From: Selenomonadaceae bacterium
Lineage (GTDB): Bacteria; Bacillota; Negativicutes; Selenomonadales; Selenomonadaceae
Length of the DNA: 45,927 nt
Direction: 5' to 3'
Assembly (NCBI GenBank): GCA_017444245.1
Contig: JAFSXD010000053.1
Location: 1 to 45,927 of the forward strand
Numbering within the stretch: the stretch's first letter is position 1; each line of letters starts with the position of its first letter. Shown piece after piece: positions 16,599 to 25,212 of the stretch. The notes below the pieces were generated by a model, which worked only from the letters and a program-made list of their open reading frames with translations, made no database searches and had not been told where the DNA came from. A program made the translations under genes and the position numbers.

Positions 16599-16744
16599 TT
16601 GTTGGAAAGTTCCCGATAAGCTTTTTTGTTTCGTTCCATGAGAATTTTTGACGCACGACGAATTTTTTCCTCAACGTCTTTGTCATTTTCACTTGTCAAA
16701 ATAATTTTCCCGGCGTCCGATTTAGAAATATTTTCCTTGTCCAT
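16595..16744 (-). CDS. Small antitoxin partner of Doc (49 aa)
   Basis: A short gene read from the minus strand: ATG at 16744, TGA at 16597-16595, overlapping the doc start in an ATGA. GGAGAG lies about six bases before the ATG. The product begins MDKENISKSDAGKIILTSEN and continues into a charged helix with EEKIRRASKILMERNKK, ending AYRELSNK. It is shorter than Phd (about 73 residues) and has no evident DNA-binding domain, so it may consist mainly of the Doc-neutralising segment. Assignment rests on position, coupling and size. Confidence 0.75.
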   Translation of the reverse strand: MDKENISKSDAGKIILTSENDKDVEEKIRRASKILMERNKKAYRELSNK

Positions 16745-16779
16745 AAAAATCTCTCCTACAAAATTTCAACGAAAAATTT

Positions 16780-17343
16780 TCATCGCGCCAAATGTTTAGC
16801 CAAAAGCAAAATCGAAATGATAGACTTGGCGTCAATGATTTTTCCCGTCTCAACCATTTGAATAGCGGCAGTCAAAGGAATTTTCACGGTGTTAATAAAT
16901 TCGTCGTCATCGGGGTGTTGCTTGCCCGCCGTCAAATTTGTTGCCGCATACAAATGAATTACTTCGTTGCTGAATCCAACCGTCGTTGCGATCGTCGTGA
17001 GTTTCCAAATTTTTCCTGCGGTGTAGCCGGTCTCTTCGGACAATTCCCTAACCGCGCAAACTAACGGGTCTTCGTCCTTGCTGTCGAGTTTGCCGGCGGG
17101 AACTTCCAAAGTTACTTGACCAATCGCGTAACGAAATTGTTTCACCAAAATAATTTGATTGTCCGGCAAAAGCGGAATTACTGCCGACGCGCCCTGATGA
17201 TCTATCCATTCGCGCACGGATTTATGACCGTTCGGAAGTTCAACGTCATCTTTTTTCACGTGCAAAAGGACGCCGTCGAAAACGCTTTCACCGGAAATTT
17301 TTTTCTCCACCAAATTTTTATCGTCGTTGTCAATCATCGCCAT
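16780..17343 (-). CDS. NUDIX hydrolase, ADP-ribose pyrophosphatase type
   Basis: A 187-residue NUDIX protein. The box reads GKLDSKDEDPLVCAVRELSE followed by ETG, with the RELxEE metal-binding core and one extra residue between the leading Gly and Glu compared with the consensus. The flanks VKQFRYAIGQVTLEVPAG and an HLYAATNL-like strand fit the ADP-ribose pyrophosphatase branch (NudF/YqkG-like), which splits ADP-ribose to AMP and ribose 5-phosphate. A near-perfect AAGGAGG precedes the ATG at 17343. It lies upstream of the antitoxin gene on the same strand. Confidence 0.9.
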   Translation of the reverse strand: MAMIDNDDKNLVEKKISGESVFDGVLLHVKKDDVELPNGHKSVREWIDHQGASAVIPLLPDNQIILVKQFRYAIGQVTLEVPAGKLDSKDEDPLVCAVRELSEETGYTAGKIWKLTTIATTVGFSNEVIHLYAATNLTAGKQHPDDDEFINTVKIPLTAAIQMVETGKIIDAKSIISILLLAKHLAR

Positions 17344-17360
17344 TTAATTTTCCTCCTTTT

Positions 17361-17398
17361 TAGCTGTTAGCTTGTAGCTTATAGCTTATAGCTTAAAA
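17361..17398. repeat. Heptamer tandem repeat
   Basis: Five AGCT-centred heptamers (TAGCTTG, TAGCTTA variants) between the hybrid kinase stop and the NUDIX gene. Confidence 0.93.
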
Positions 17399-17408
17399 AA
17401 ATTTTCTA

Positions 17409-20400
17409 CTAACTCAAATATTTTTTCAGCGTCGCCAGCAAATTTGAAATATCCAGCGGCTTGGCAATGTGATCGTCCATTCCCGCTTCAAGAACGTTAT
17501 TTTTATCTTCGTCAAAAGCGTTGGCAGTCATCGCAATTATCGGCGTCGTCTTTGAATCTGCGCGTGGAAGATTCCTAATCGCACGCGTCGCATCGTAGCC
17601 GTTCATCTTCGGCATCTGAATATCCATTAACACGGCGTCGTAATAATTCAGCGGGGATTTTTCAAACATTTCAACGGCATCAACGCCGTCAACCGCCTCG
17701 TCAATTTCCAATTCCATTTCGTACAAAACCATTTTTGCAATTTCGCGGTTAACTTCAATGTCCTCAACCAAGAGAATACGTTTGCCCTTGAAACTCGTCT
17801 CCGATAATTCGTCCGCCTTCTCTTCTTCGACGTGACCAACCGCCTTCGCCAAAGCTTTTTTCAAATCGGAAGGAAACAGCGGCTTGATACAAAATCCCGT
17901 TGCGCCGGCGGTCTTCGCCTCGTCAACAATATCCGTGTAATCGTACGCAGTCAAAATTAAAATCGGCGCGGAATCTCCCGCAATTTTACGAATCTGTCGC
18001 ACGGTTTCAATCCCATTCAACTCCGGCATCAGCCAATCGACAATGTAAACGTCGAAAGAATCGTTACTGTTGACTGCTTTTCGCGTGCGGAAAATTGCTT
18101 CACGCGGCGAAGTCGTCCATTCACTGCGCATGCCCAGATTGTTCAACATCTCCGTCAACGAATCGCAGGTATGAAAATCGTCGTCGACAATCAGCGCACG
18201 AAGACCCTCAAGGTTGCCATCGGAAATTGGAATTGTCGTCTCACTAAGTTTTAAATCCAGCGTGACGATAAATTCACTGCCCTTGCCCTTTTCACTCGTC
18301 ACGGAAATTGTTCCGTTCATGAGCTCAACCATTTTTTTCGTGATTGTCATGCCAAGACCGGTGCCTTGAATGCCTGACTTCGTGCTTGTCGCCTCGCGCT
18401 CAAAAGGATCGAAGATGTGTTTCAAAAATTCTTCGCTCATTCCCATGCCGTTATCTTTGACGTGAAATTCGTATTGAGCATAGCCTTCCTTATCGGAATT
18501 TTTTTGCACGATGGTGAAATTTATTTTGCCCGTCGCCTGCGTGTACTTAATCGCGTTGCTCAAAAGATTTATCAAAATTTGATTTATTTTAAGCTTGCCG
18601 GCAAGCACATCTTCATTTTGAATTTGCACGGCGTCAATCTGAAAAGTTTGTTCCTTCGCTGTAATTTGCGGCTGAATTATGTGAATCAAACTGTGGATGA
18701 TTTCTGAAAGGTTGCAGTCTTCCACTTGAACTTCAACGCGCCCGCTTTCGATTCGGCTCATGTCCAAAATGTCATTTATCAAACCTAAAAGATGTTTGCC
18801 GGACGTCAAAACTTTTTCCAGAGAATCTTTAACCTGCACTTGATTTTCAAAATTTCTCAACGCCATTGTAGTGAATCCGATAATTGCGTTCATCGGCGTG
18901 CGAATGTCATGGCTCATGTTTGAAAGAAAAGTTGTCTTAGAAATATTTGCTTGCTGTGCTTGATTCAGCGCGTAAACCAACGCTTCATTTTGCGCCATTG
19001 ATTCGCGCGTTTGTTCGTCGACGTTTGCAAATCCGATTCCTACGGCGTGAATTTCTTTTGAATCATCAATGCGGGCAACTCGAATCATTTCGTAACAACT
19101 TTGTCCGTCACGATTTGTTAAAAATCTGTGAGAGATAATATCTTCTTTCTTCAACCGTTCACGCAAATTTTCTTTGGACAAAAATTTTTGGACGCCTTCC
19201 CTGTCCGCCGCCGTCACGACAGTTGAAACGTAGCGTGAAATAAATCCGCTGAACGACGGAACTTCTTCACCTTCGCGATAACTCGTCACGCCTTCCAGCG
19301 AACGATAGCAAACGCCGTTGTCAAAATCCAAATTGTAGTAGTAAACCGAACGATAATCAGAACTTAACGCCCGTATCATTTCGTTTTGATGACTGCGCTG
19401 ACGCTCTTCGTCCAAAAGTTTTTGTTGCAACGCAAATTTTTCTGCCATCTCCTCCTGCTTAACTTTGTTGGCAGTTTCGGCAAGCTCTTTTTCGTGAATG
19501 ATATTCGCGGTGTCCTTCGCCTGCTTGAGGATGAACGCGCAGATTAACGCCATAACCGCAATAGTCAAGACAATTTGAATCAAACTGCTCCGCATGATTT
19601 CCGCGCTGACAATTTCAATTTTTGAGGCGACAGCACTTTCTTGAATCAGACAAATCAAAATCCAATCGGTATTTTTTATCGGCGAATACAAAAGCATTTC
19701 GTCGTTGCCGTCAATTTTGAACGCGCTGAATCCCTGCGTGCCATTCGCAAAATCTTTTTTTATTTTGTCAACGGAATAATCGTCTGTGAAAGTAAAATTT
19801 TGGATTGCGGAAAATAAATTCTCTTCGACGGAAAATTTTGTGTTATCGTTGTGCGTCACGGGTTCGCCGTCTCTGTGGTACAAATTGCAAACCGCGCTGC
19901 TACCGTCTTCGTGCATGTGATTCTTGTCCAAAAAATTTTCGACGTCGAGATTGACGAATGCGGCGACAATTTGCGTGTCCATGAACGGCACGGCTTTAAT
20001 TTTTATTTCGACAAGCGGCGTTTCGTAAATCGAAAGATTATTTTCGGCGAAGGTGGAAATTTTCCGCGCAGTGTAACAAATTCCGTTGGCGTCGACTAAA
20101 ATTATTTCGTTAGCACCGCTGACAAATTCCAAACGACTAAGCCAACTTTGCAAGGCGGCTTGACTTTGTGAACTTGCCGCGTCGAGTGCGGAAAGTGAAT
20201 TGCGAATTACGCCCGTCGTCACGTCCAGTTTTGACTCTACAACTTGTCGGCAGTGTCCTGACAAATCCGAAAGGTAAAATTTATTGACGGACTTAACGGC
20301 GTCGTTTGTAGTTTCCTGCGCGTTGCGGTTAACCAAAATTTCCGTGAAGATTAGCAATGCCGCCAAAATCACAGCACCAACTGCGATTAGCTTGAACGAT

Positions 20401-20441
20401 CTTTGATTTTGCTTGTCCTTGAAAAAATTATTTTCGTCCAA
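17409..20441 (-). CDS. Hybrid sensor histidine kinase with extracytoplasmic sensor and two receivers
   Basis: About 1010 residues. Domains in order: membrane helix (about 20-38), a CACHE-like extracytoplasmic region (about 45-285), a second helix (about 290-310), a coiled coil, a PAS-like region around 370-490, HisKA with NMSHDIRTPMNA, HATPase with LLSNAIKYTQ, DNGMGM and GTGLGM, then two receivers. The first receiver has VDDD and the Asp in YIVDWLMPELNG; the second has VEDIEVNREIAKM and LMDIQMPKMNGYDA. I prefer TTG at 20441, which follows AAAGGAAG at a good distance. A TTG at 20483 would put the first codons inside an octamer array (MIQRSID). It lies directly downstream of the EAL protein gene on the same strand, so they probably act in one pathway. 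The ligand is unknown. Confidence 0.9.
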   Translation of the reverse strand: MDENNFFKDKQNQRSFKLIAVGAVILAALLIFTEILVNRNAQETTNDAVKSVNKFYLSDLSGHCRQVVESKLDVTTGVIRNSLSALDAASSQSQAALQSWLSRLEFVSGANEIILVDANGICYTARKISTFAENNLSIYETPLVEIKIKAVPFMDTQIVAAFVNLDVENFLDKNHMHEDGSSAVCNLYHRDGEPVTHNDNTKFSVEENLFSAIQNFTFTDDYSVDKIKKDFANGTQGFSAFKIDGNDEMLLYSPIKNTDWILICLIQESAVASKIEIVSAEIMRSSLIQIVLTIAVMALICAFILKQAKDTANIIHEKELAETANKVKQEEMAEKFALQQKLLDEERQRSHQNEMIRALSSDYRSVYYYNLDFDNGVCYRSLEGVTSYREGEEVPSFSGFISRYVSTVVTAADREGVQKFLSKENLRERLKKEDIISHRFLTNRDGQSCYEMIRVARIDDSKEIHAVGIGFANVDEQTRESMAQNEALVYALNQAQQANISKTTFLSNMSHDIRTPMNAIIGFTTMALRNFENQVQVKDSLEKVLTSGKHLLGLINDILDMSRIESGRVEVQVEDCNLSEIIHSLIHIIQPQITAKEQTFQIDAVQIQNEDVLAGKLKINQILINLLSNAIKYTQATGKINFTIVQKNSDKEGYAQYEFHVKDNGMGMSEEFLKHIFDPFEREATSTKSGIQGTGLGMTITKKMVELMNGTISVTSEKGKGSEFIVTLDLKLSETTIPISDGNLEGLRALIVDDDFHTCDSLTEMLNNLGMRSEWTTSPREAIFRTRKAVNSNDSFDVYIVDWLMPELNGIETVRQIRKIAGDSAPILILTAYDYTDIVDEAKTAGATGFCIKPLFPSDLKKALAKAVGHVEEEKADELSETSFKGKRILLVEDIEVNREIAKMVLYEMELEIDEAVDGVDAVEMFEKSPLNYYDAVLMDIQMPKMNGYDATRAIRNLPRADSKTTPIIAMTANAFDEDKNNVLEAGMDDHIAKPLDISNLLATLKKYLS

Positions 20442-20460
20442 ATCTTCATCACTTCCTTTT

Positions 20461-20541
20461 GGATCGATGGATCGTTGGATCAATGGATCGATGGTAAAAT
20501 TTTTCTATCGATCCACCGATCTATCGATCTATCGATCTAAC
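20461..20541. repeat. Two octamer arrays between the EAL gene and the hybrid kinase
   Basis: One array (20461-20495) contains variants such as GTTGGATC. The second (20506-20541) overlaps the last codons and the stop of the EAL gene. Confidence 0.93.
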
Positions 20542-23481
20542 CTCCGCATTGCGTTTCTCAAAAAATTCTACGAAATCTTTCATTGGCAACGGCTTTGAAT
20601 TTAAAAAGCCCTGCCCATAGTAACAACCAAGCTCCAACAACAATTCTTCTTCTTCGCGCGTCTCAATTCCCTCACACAAAACTTTCATCTTCAGCGCATT
20701 GCCCAGCTGAATGACATTTGCCAAAATGTTCCGCATGCGTTCAGATTTATCCGCGCCCGTCAAAAGCGACCTGTCAATTTTCATAACGTCCATAGGCAAC
20801 GAACCCAACATCATGAACGAAGAGTAACCCGAACCGAAATCGTCAACCGAAATAAGAAATCCCATTTTGTGCAACTCGTCAATCACGTAGGCGGCGTTGT
20901 CATGTCCTGCTTTCGCGTCGAAGTCCCCAAACATCGTTTCGGTCACTTCTAATTCAATCAAACCTGCAGGAATTTCGTAAGCGTCCATTATCATTTTAAT
21001 TTTTTCCAGATAACCTTCCTCCGTCATATGCAAGCGCGATTGATTTACGGAAATTGGAACGACTTCTTTTCCTTCGTCCAAACGCTGACGTTGCAGACGA
21101 CAAGTTTGCTCCAAAAGAAAGTAATCAACTTGAATGACAAAACCGTTGCGTTCAAAAAGCGGGATGAAATCGCCCGGCGGCATAAATCCCATTTCAGGAT
21201 TAATCCAGCGAACAAGGGCTTCCGCGCCGACAATTTCGCGCGTCCTTATGTCGTACTTCGGCTGATACCACGCTTGAAATTCTCCGTCGATAAGTGCCTG
21301 CTCCATGCGTCCTTCGATATTGTGATCCATCGTCAAGGTAGCTTGCAATTTTTCGTCGAAAACTTTTACTTCGTCGCTTATATTTTGATGACAGGCAATC
21401 AGCGCACGATCAACCGCCTGTTGTACGTCGGTAAATTTATCGTAAGGCGTGATACCTGCGCGGGTATGCAAAACAATTTTTGCGCTGTCAACGGCAGTGT
21501 CCATGTAACTGTTTTTTTCAATAATACTTTTTGCCCAGTCAACCAAATTGTCCAGCGATTCGGCTTTGCAAAAACAAATTATGTGGTCCGTGTCAATGCC
21601 CGCCGCAGTCAACACGACGGGATTTTCCTCCGCAAGATTCGCCGCCAATTTTCTGAACTGCTTGTCAACCAATCTGTGCCCTTGCGTCTTCGTTGCCGCC
21701 GCACTGGAAACTAAGGAGAAAACCACGAAAAACATTTTCATGCCCGATTCAAGATTTTCCATGACTGTCGGCACTTCACGTTCCAGCCAACGAACATTCG
21801 GCAAATCGTATCGTAAATCAGTGTACGCCATGTGTTCGACAAGCTCAAAGTGACGATGTCGCATTCTGGCACGATAGACGAAAAATCCGCCAATCGCCGA
21901 CAATATCGCGAGGGCAACAAAAAAAGTTTTTACCGGATGATGATGAGTTATTGACGAAATAGAAAATTCCGCCTCCGATTGTTGATTCGTGTTAATCACG
22001 TCACGAATCCAATCCGGATCGATGTGCCCAATTTCCTTGTTCAAAATTTGCCAAAGGTGCGGGTCTTCGTCAGCGCATATTCCCAAACTGCGCGGCTCTG
22101 AAAAAAGTGACGCGGGTTTAATTTCCAATGAATAAGTTCCCGTTGAATCGATAATTGTATTTGCCGCACTGCGCTGAACCAACGCCATATCTGCGCGCCC
22201 TTCATTGACGGCTTGCACTGCCTCTTCATAGGAGGAAACATAAACGCGTTGAGACTCCGGAAAATGTGATTCGACAAAGTGCGTCGTGTGATAAAGTTTT
22301 CTTACGCACGCAACTTTTAACGGTTTCTCCAAATTTATGACGTAATCGCGACGAGTTACGGGGACGTATTCAACCGTCATGTACGGCGAAACGGGCACGG
22401 CGTTAAATTCTCCGGTCCAGCTGAAATCGCAGACGGCATCAGCGGCAAAATCAATTTCACCTTTGCTGATTCTGTCTTTAATGTCTTGAAAATTTTTTCC
22501 TTCGACAATTTCAATTTCAATGTTCAAGTCTTCGGACATTTTTCTTATGAGTTCGGGAACGACGCCGACGAGTTCTCCTTTATCGTTGCGATAGGCAAAG
22601 GGGCGGTGCTCCAAAAAAATTGCCGCTTTGAGTTTCTTTTTCTGCTCCAGATATTTTTTTTCGCTACCGCTAAGCGTCAAAGGAAATCCGTTTTTGCGAA
22701 GATATCGCAAGTTCAATGTGTCGCGAATATTTGGTTGGTACAACAAAAGCTGTTCCATTGCGAAATTAATTCTGTCGTAAAGTTCCTTGCGATTTTCGAG
22801 AATCAGCAAACGGTAACTTTGTCTGTCGAAAACCGCCCAAACATTTGTCGCAAAACGCGGATCAATCAACGCATCAATGTAGCCGTCAATTTCGCCGTGA
22901 TCAAAAGCTTTTTTTATGTCGTTAATTTTTTGAAAAGGAATCATCGTGTAAGTGAATCCTTCAACTCTGGCAATGTTCACCAAAGTTGGCGTCGAATGAA
23001 AAAATGGCGCGTATCCGATTTTCATTTGCGGCTTTATTTCTTTCGTGACTAATTCCATTGGATAACGCCCAACGACATGATCTGTTCGCTTGGCGTTGGC
23101 AACTTTTTTGTAATCGCCCGGCATATCGGGGATTATGTCAACTTCGCCGGCTTGAAAATTTTTTACGAGCTCGTCCCAAGTTTCAAATTCAACATATTCA
23201 AATTTACAGTTGGCGTAATTTGAAAGATACTCCATGTATTCGTAGCCGTAACCTGATTTGTGGTTCGGAATATCTTCGTAGACAAATGAAGTGCCTTTCA
23301 AGTATCCAACTTTAACTTTATCGTGGTGAGTGTTCAAAATCGGTTCGCTGAAATAAGATTCTGCCTGCGCCACCGCCGTAGTCATGCTTACATATTCGTC
23401 GTTGGGTTCTGCATTGCAAATTGCTGAAATCGATTCAAAAATCGTTGTCATGAGTAGAAAAATTTTTAAAAGTTTCACCAT
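20521..23481 (-). CDS. EAL phosphodiesterase with two periplasmic solute-binding domains and a degenerate GGDEF
   Basis: About 986 residues. A signal peptide (KLLKIFLLMTTIFESISA) is followed by two solute-binding-protein (family 3) domains at about 35-255 and 270-500, the second starting LKAAIFLEHRPFAYRNDKGE. A membrane helix lies near 525-545 (FFVALAILSAIGGFFVY). A GGDEF-like domain follows whose signature is replaced by TAAGIDTD, so it should not make c-di-GMP. The EAL domain looks active: GAEALVRW, SVNQSRLH, ELEVTETM, SVDDFGSGYSS, MKIDRSLL and CEGIETREE are all there. It probably hydrolyses c-di-GMP in response to a periplasmic ligand, likely an amino-acid-like compound (inferred). The start ATG at 23481 has GAGG eight bases before it. 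The C-terminal EVRSIDR and stop come from the octamer array. Confidence 0.92.
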   Translation of the reverse strand: MVKLLKIFLLMTTIFESISAICNAEPNDEYVSMTTAVAQAESYFSEPILNTHHDKVKVGYLKGTSFVYEDIPNHKSGYGYEYMEYLSNYANCKFEYVEFETWDELVKNFQAGEVDIIPDMPGDYKKVANAKRTDHVVGRYPMELVTKEIKPQMKIGYAPFFHSTPTLVNIARVEGFTYTMIPFQKINDIKKAFDHGEIDGYIDALIDPRFATNVWAVFDRQSYRLLILENRKELYDRINFAMEQLLLYQPNIRDTLNLRYLRKNGFPLTLSGSEKKYLEQKKKLKAAIFLEHRPFAYRNDKGELVGVVPELIRKMSEDLNIEIEIVEGKNFQDIKDRISKGEIDFAADAVCDFSWTGEFNAVPVSPYMTVEYVPVTRRDYVINLEKPLKVACVRKLYHTTHFVESHFPESQRVYVSSYEEAVQAVNEGRADMALVQRSAANTIIDSTGTYSLEIKPASLFSEPRSLGICADEDPHLWQILNKEIGHIDPDWIRDVINTNQQSEAEFSISSITHHHPVKTFFVALAILSAIGGFFVYRARMRHRHFELVEHMAYTDLRYDLPNVRWLEREVPTVMENLESGMKMFFVVFSLVSSAAATKTQGHRLVDKQFRKLAANLAEENPVVLTAAGIDTDHIICFCKAESLDNLVDWAKSIIEKNSYMDTAVDSAKIVLHTRAGITPYDKFTDVQQAVDRALIACHQNISDEVKVFDEKLQATLTMDHNIEGRMEQALIDGEFQAWYQPKYDIRTREIVGAEALVRWINPEMGFMPPGDFIPLFERNGFVIQVDYFLLEQTCRLQRQRLDEGKEVVPISVNQSRLHMTEEGYLEKIKMIMDAYEIPAGLIELEVTETMFGDFDAKAGHDNAAYVIDELHKMGFLISVDDFGSGYSSFMMLGSLPMDVMKIDRSLLTGADKSERMRNILANVIQLGNALKMKVLCEGIETREEEELLLELGCYYGQGFLNSKPLPMKDFVEFFEKRNAEVRSIDR

Positions 23482-23532
23482 AAAACGCACCTCGTACTAA
23501 ATTCGTTGCCTGAAAAAAATTTTTTGCGTCTA

Positions 23533-23561
23533 AGTTTATCAAAGTATTGCGCTTTAATCAA
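23533..23561 (-). promoter_or_regulatory. Promoter of the EAL gene
   Basis: On the minus strand, TTGATT (23561-23556) and TAAACT (23538-23533) with a 17-base spacer. Confidence 0.6.
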
Positions 23562-23581
23562 TTTATTACAAAAAATTTCTC

Positions 23582-23610
23582 TTGCTGATTTTTCTACAGG
23601 GCTTTATAAT
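23582..23610 (+). promoter_or_regulatory. Promoter of the yaaR-holB genes
   Basis: TTGCTG at 23582-23587 and TATAAT at 23605-23610, 17 bases apart, divergent from the EAL promoter. Confidence 0.65.
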
Positions 23611-23644
23611 TTTGAGAATTAGTAAGTAGGGAAGAGGGAAAAAC

Positions 23645-24103
23645 ATGGCAGTTAAAATTAATGTGATGTCGGCGCAATCGTCCCCGTTTGAAATGGTTCG
23701 TGACGTTGGCGAAAGAGTTCATGAAACGTCGCAATCTTTTTCTGATGAACTTTTTGAACAGCAACACGAAGAGAGCATCACTCACGGGCAAATGGAGGCT
23801 ATGCTCAAAAAAATTGACGAGCAGGCGGGAAGATTGAGCCGCACGCCAACTTATGACGAACTGAAAGAATATCGCACGTTGATAAAAAATTTTGTCAGCG
23901 CGGCAGTCAGCGGCATGTACGAATTAAATACCCAAGCCGGCTGGGACAGAATGGGCAGACAACGCGTCTTCACCACCGTGCGAAAAATAGATCGCAAGTT
24001 GGAAGAAATGGCGGAGAAAATTCGTTTGGGGCACGCCGATAAATTGGACGTTGTCGCAAGTCACGACGCAATACGCGGAATGCTCGTCGATCTTTATATG
24101 TGA
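23645..24103 (+). CDS. yaaR: YaaR-family protein (DUF327)
   Basis: A 152-residue helical protein. The stretches SDELFEQQHEESITHGQMEA, TPTYDELKEYRTLIKNFVSA and RMGRQRVFTTVRKIDRKLEE, together with a C-terminal DAIRGMLVDLYM, match the DUF327/YaaR family of Firmicutes. The gene lies directly before holB, as in Bacillus subtilis, which supports the call. The family's function is not known. AGAGGGA precedes the ATG, and a clean promoter lies 35 bases upstream. Confidence 0.85.
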   Translation: MAVKINVMSAQSSPFEMVRDVGERVHETSQSFSDELFEQQHEESITHGQMEAMLKKIDEQAGRLSRTPTYDELKEYRTLIKNFVSAAVSGMYELNTQAGWDRMGRQRVFTTVRKIDRKLEEMAEKIRLGHADKLDVVASHDAIRGMLVDLYM

Positions 24104-24135
24104 AAGACCAAGCATTATGAATCGGGTGTCGAAAC

Positions 24136-25134
24136 GTGGAAAATAAACTTAGCTGGAAAAATTTTGTCGGCAACGACGCGACAGTTTCACGGCTGAAAAA
24201 ATCTTTGGCTGAAAAAAAATTCCCTCACGCCGTAATTTTTTCCGGCATTGAAGGAATCGGAAAAAGAGAGTTCGCAAAAATCTGCGCGGCTGTTTTGATG
24301 TGCGACAATCCTTCGGACGGAGAACCGTGCGGCACTTGCGAAAATTGCGTTGCAATGGCGACGGGCAATCATCCGGATTTTTATGTAGTTGAACCCGAAG
24401 ACACCAAAGCGACGCGCGTAATTAAAATTGCGCAAATCCGTGAATTGCAACGAGAAACGTCATTGCGCCCGCTGAAATCCGAAAGGCGCGTTGTGGTTAT
24501 CGACGGCGCAGAACTTTTTAACAAGGCGGCGGCAAATTGCATACTGAAAACTTTGGAAGAGCCCGTCAGCCAAACGATATTTATTTTGTTGACGGCAAAT
24601 CGCGCAAATCTTTTAATGACAATTCGTTCAAGGTGTATCACGGTAAATTTTGACAAACTTTCCACCGCGCAGATTTACGAAGTGCTTTTGTCGCAGGGCA
24701 TTGACGCCGTAAAAGCAAAAACACTTTCGGTAGTTGCGGACGGAAGTTTGGGGCGGGCATTGGCACTTGAAAAATCCGGCGGTTACGAATTGCGCAACGA
24801 GGCATTGACTTTAGTCACTCAACTTTTTTCACATGAATTGAACGAAGAAATAATTTTTGCGAAGGGAAAAATTTTTGAGAAATGGTCACGCGAAAATTTT
24901 TCAGAGTTCGTGACGTACGTTCAAAAAATTTTGCGCGATATTTTTTTCATCAAGAGCAAAAAACTTTACAACGAGGACTTGAAAGAAAAATTTGAGTGGA
25001 TGCGCTTTCCGGAAAAAACTTTGTACCAAATGATAGCCGAAGGCACGCAAGCTCAACGGCGCGTGAAATCTAATGCGAACCTTCGACTTTTGGCAGAATC
25101 TTACTTGATGAGACTTGTCAGATCGCTAGATTGA
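24136..25134 (+). CDS. holB: DNA polymerase III delta-prime subunit
   Basis: HolB is part of the clamp loader. The 332-residue AAA+ protein starts WKNFVGNDATVSRLKKSLAE and has a P-loop-like FSGIEGIGKREFA, then the four-cysteine zinc module (CDNPSDGEPCGTCENC), VVVIDGAELFNKAAANCILK, LEEPVSQTIFILLTA and the sensor-like IRSRC. The first cysteine of the module is in LMCDN. The start is GTG at 24136 with a weak ribosome site. The last codons (VRSLD) and the TGA stop are written by a degenerate octamer copy. It forms an operon with yaaR. Confidence 0.92.
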   Translation: MENKLSWKNFVGNDATVSRLKKSLAEKKFPHAVIFSGIEGIGKREFAKICAAVLMCDNPSDGEPCGTCENCVAMATGNHPDFYVVEPEDTKATRVIKIAQIRELQRETSLRPLKSERRVVVIDGAELFNKAAANCILKTLEEPVSQTIFILLTANRANLLMTIRSRCITVNFDKLSTAQIYEVLLSQGIDAVKAKTLSVVADGSLGRALALEKSGGYELRNEALTLVTQLFSHELNEEIIFAKGKIFEKWSRENFSEFVTYVQKILRDIFFIKSKKLYNEDLKEKFEWMRFPEKTLYQMIAEGTQAQRRVKSNANLRLLAESYLMRLVRSLD

Positions 25135-25160
25135 TAGATCGCCAGATTGATAGTTAGTTA
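25118..25160. repeat. Degenerate octamer repeat
   Basis: GATCGCTA, GATTGATA, GATCGCCA and GATTGATA: mutated octamers overlapping the end of holB. Confidence 0.85.
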
Positions 25161-25176
25161 GAAAAATATTTTCTAC

Positions 25177-25212
25177 CAGCTACCAGCTACAAGCTACAAG
25201 CTACAAGCTAGA
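25177..25212. repeat. Heptamer tandem repeat overlapping the 3' end of the RibD-like gene
   Basis: Five CTACAAG/CTACCAG heptamers up to the stop region of the convergent RibD-like gene. Confidence 0.93.

Noticed and set aside
24118-24147. ATG at 24118 as a start for holB
   Set aside because: That frame stops after a few codons. The GTG at 24136 gives the full HolB sequence.
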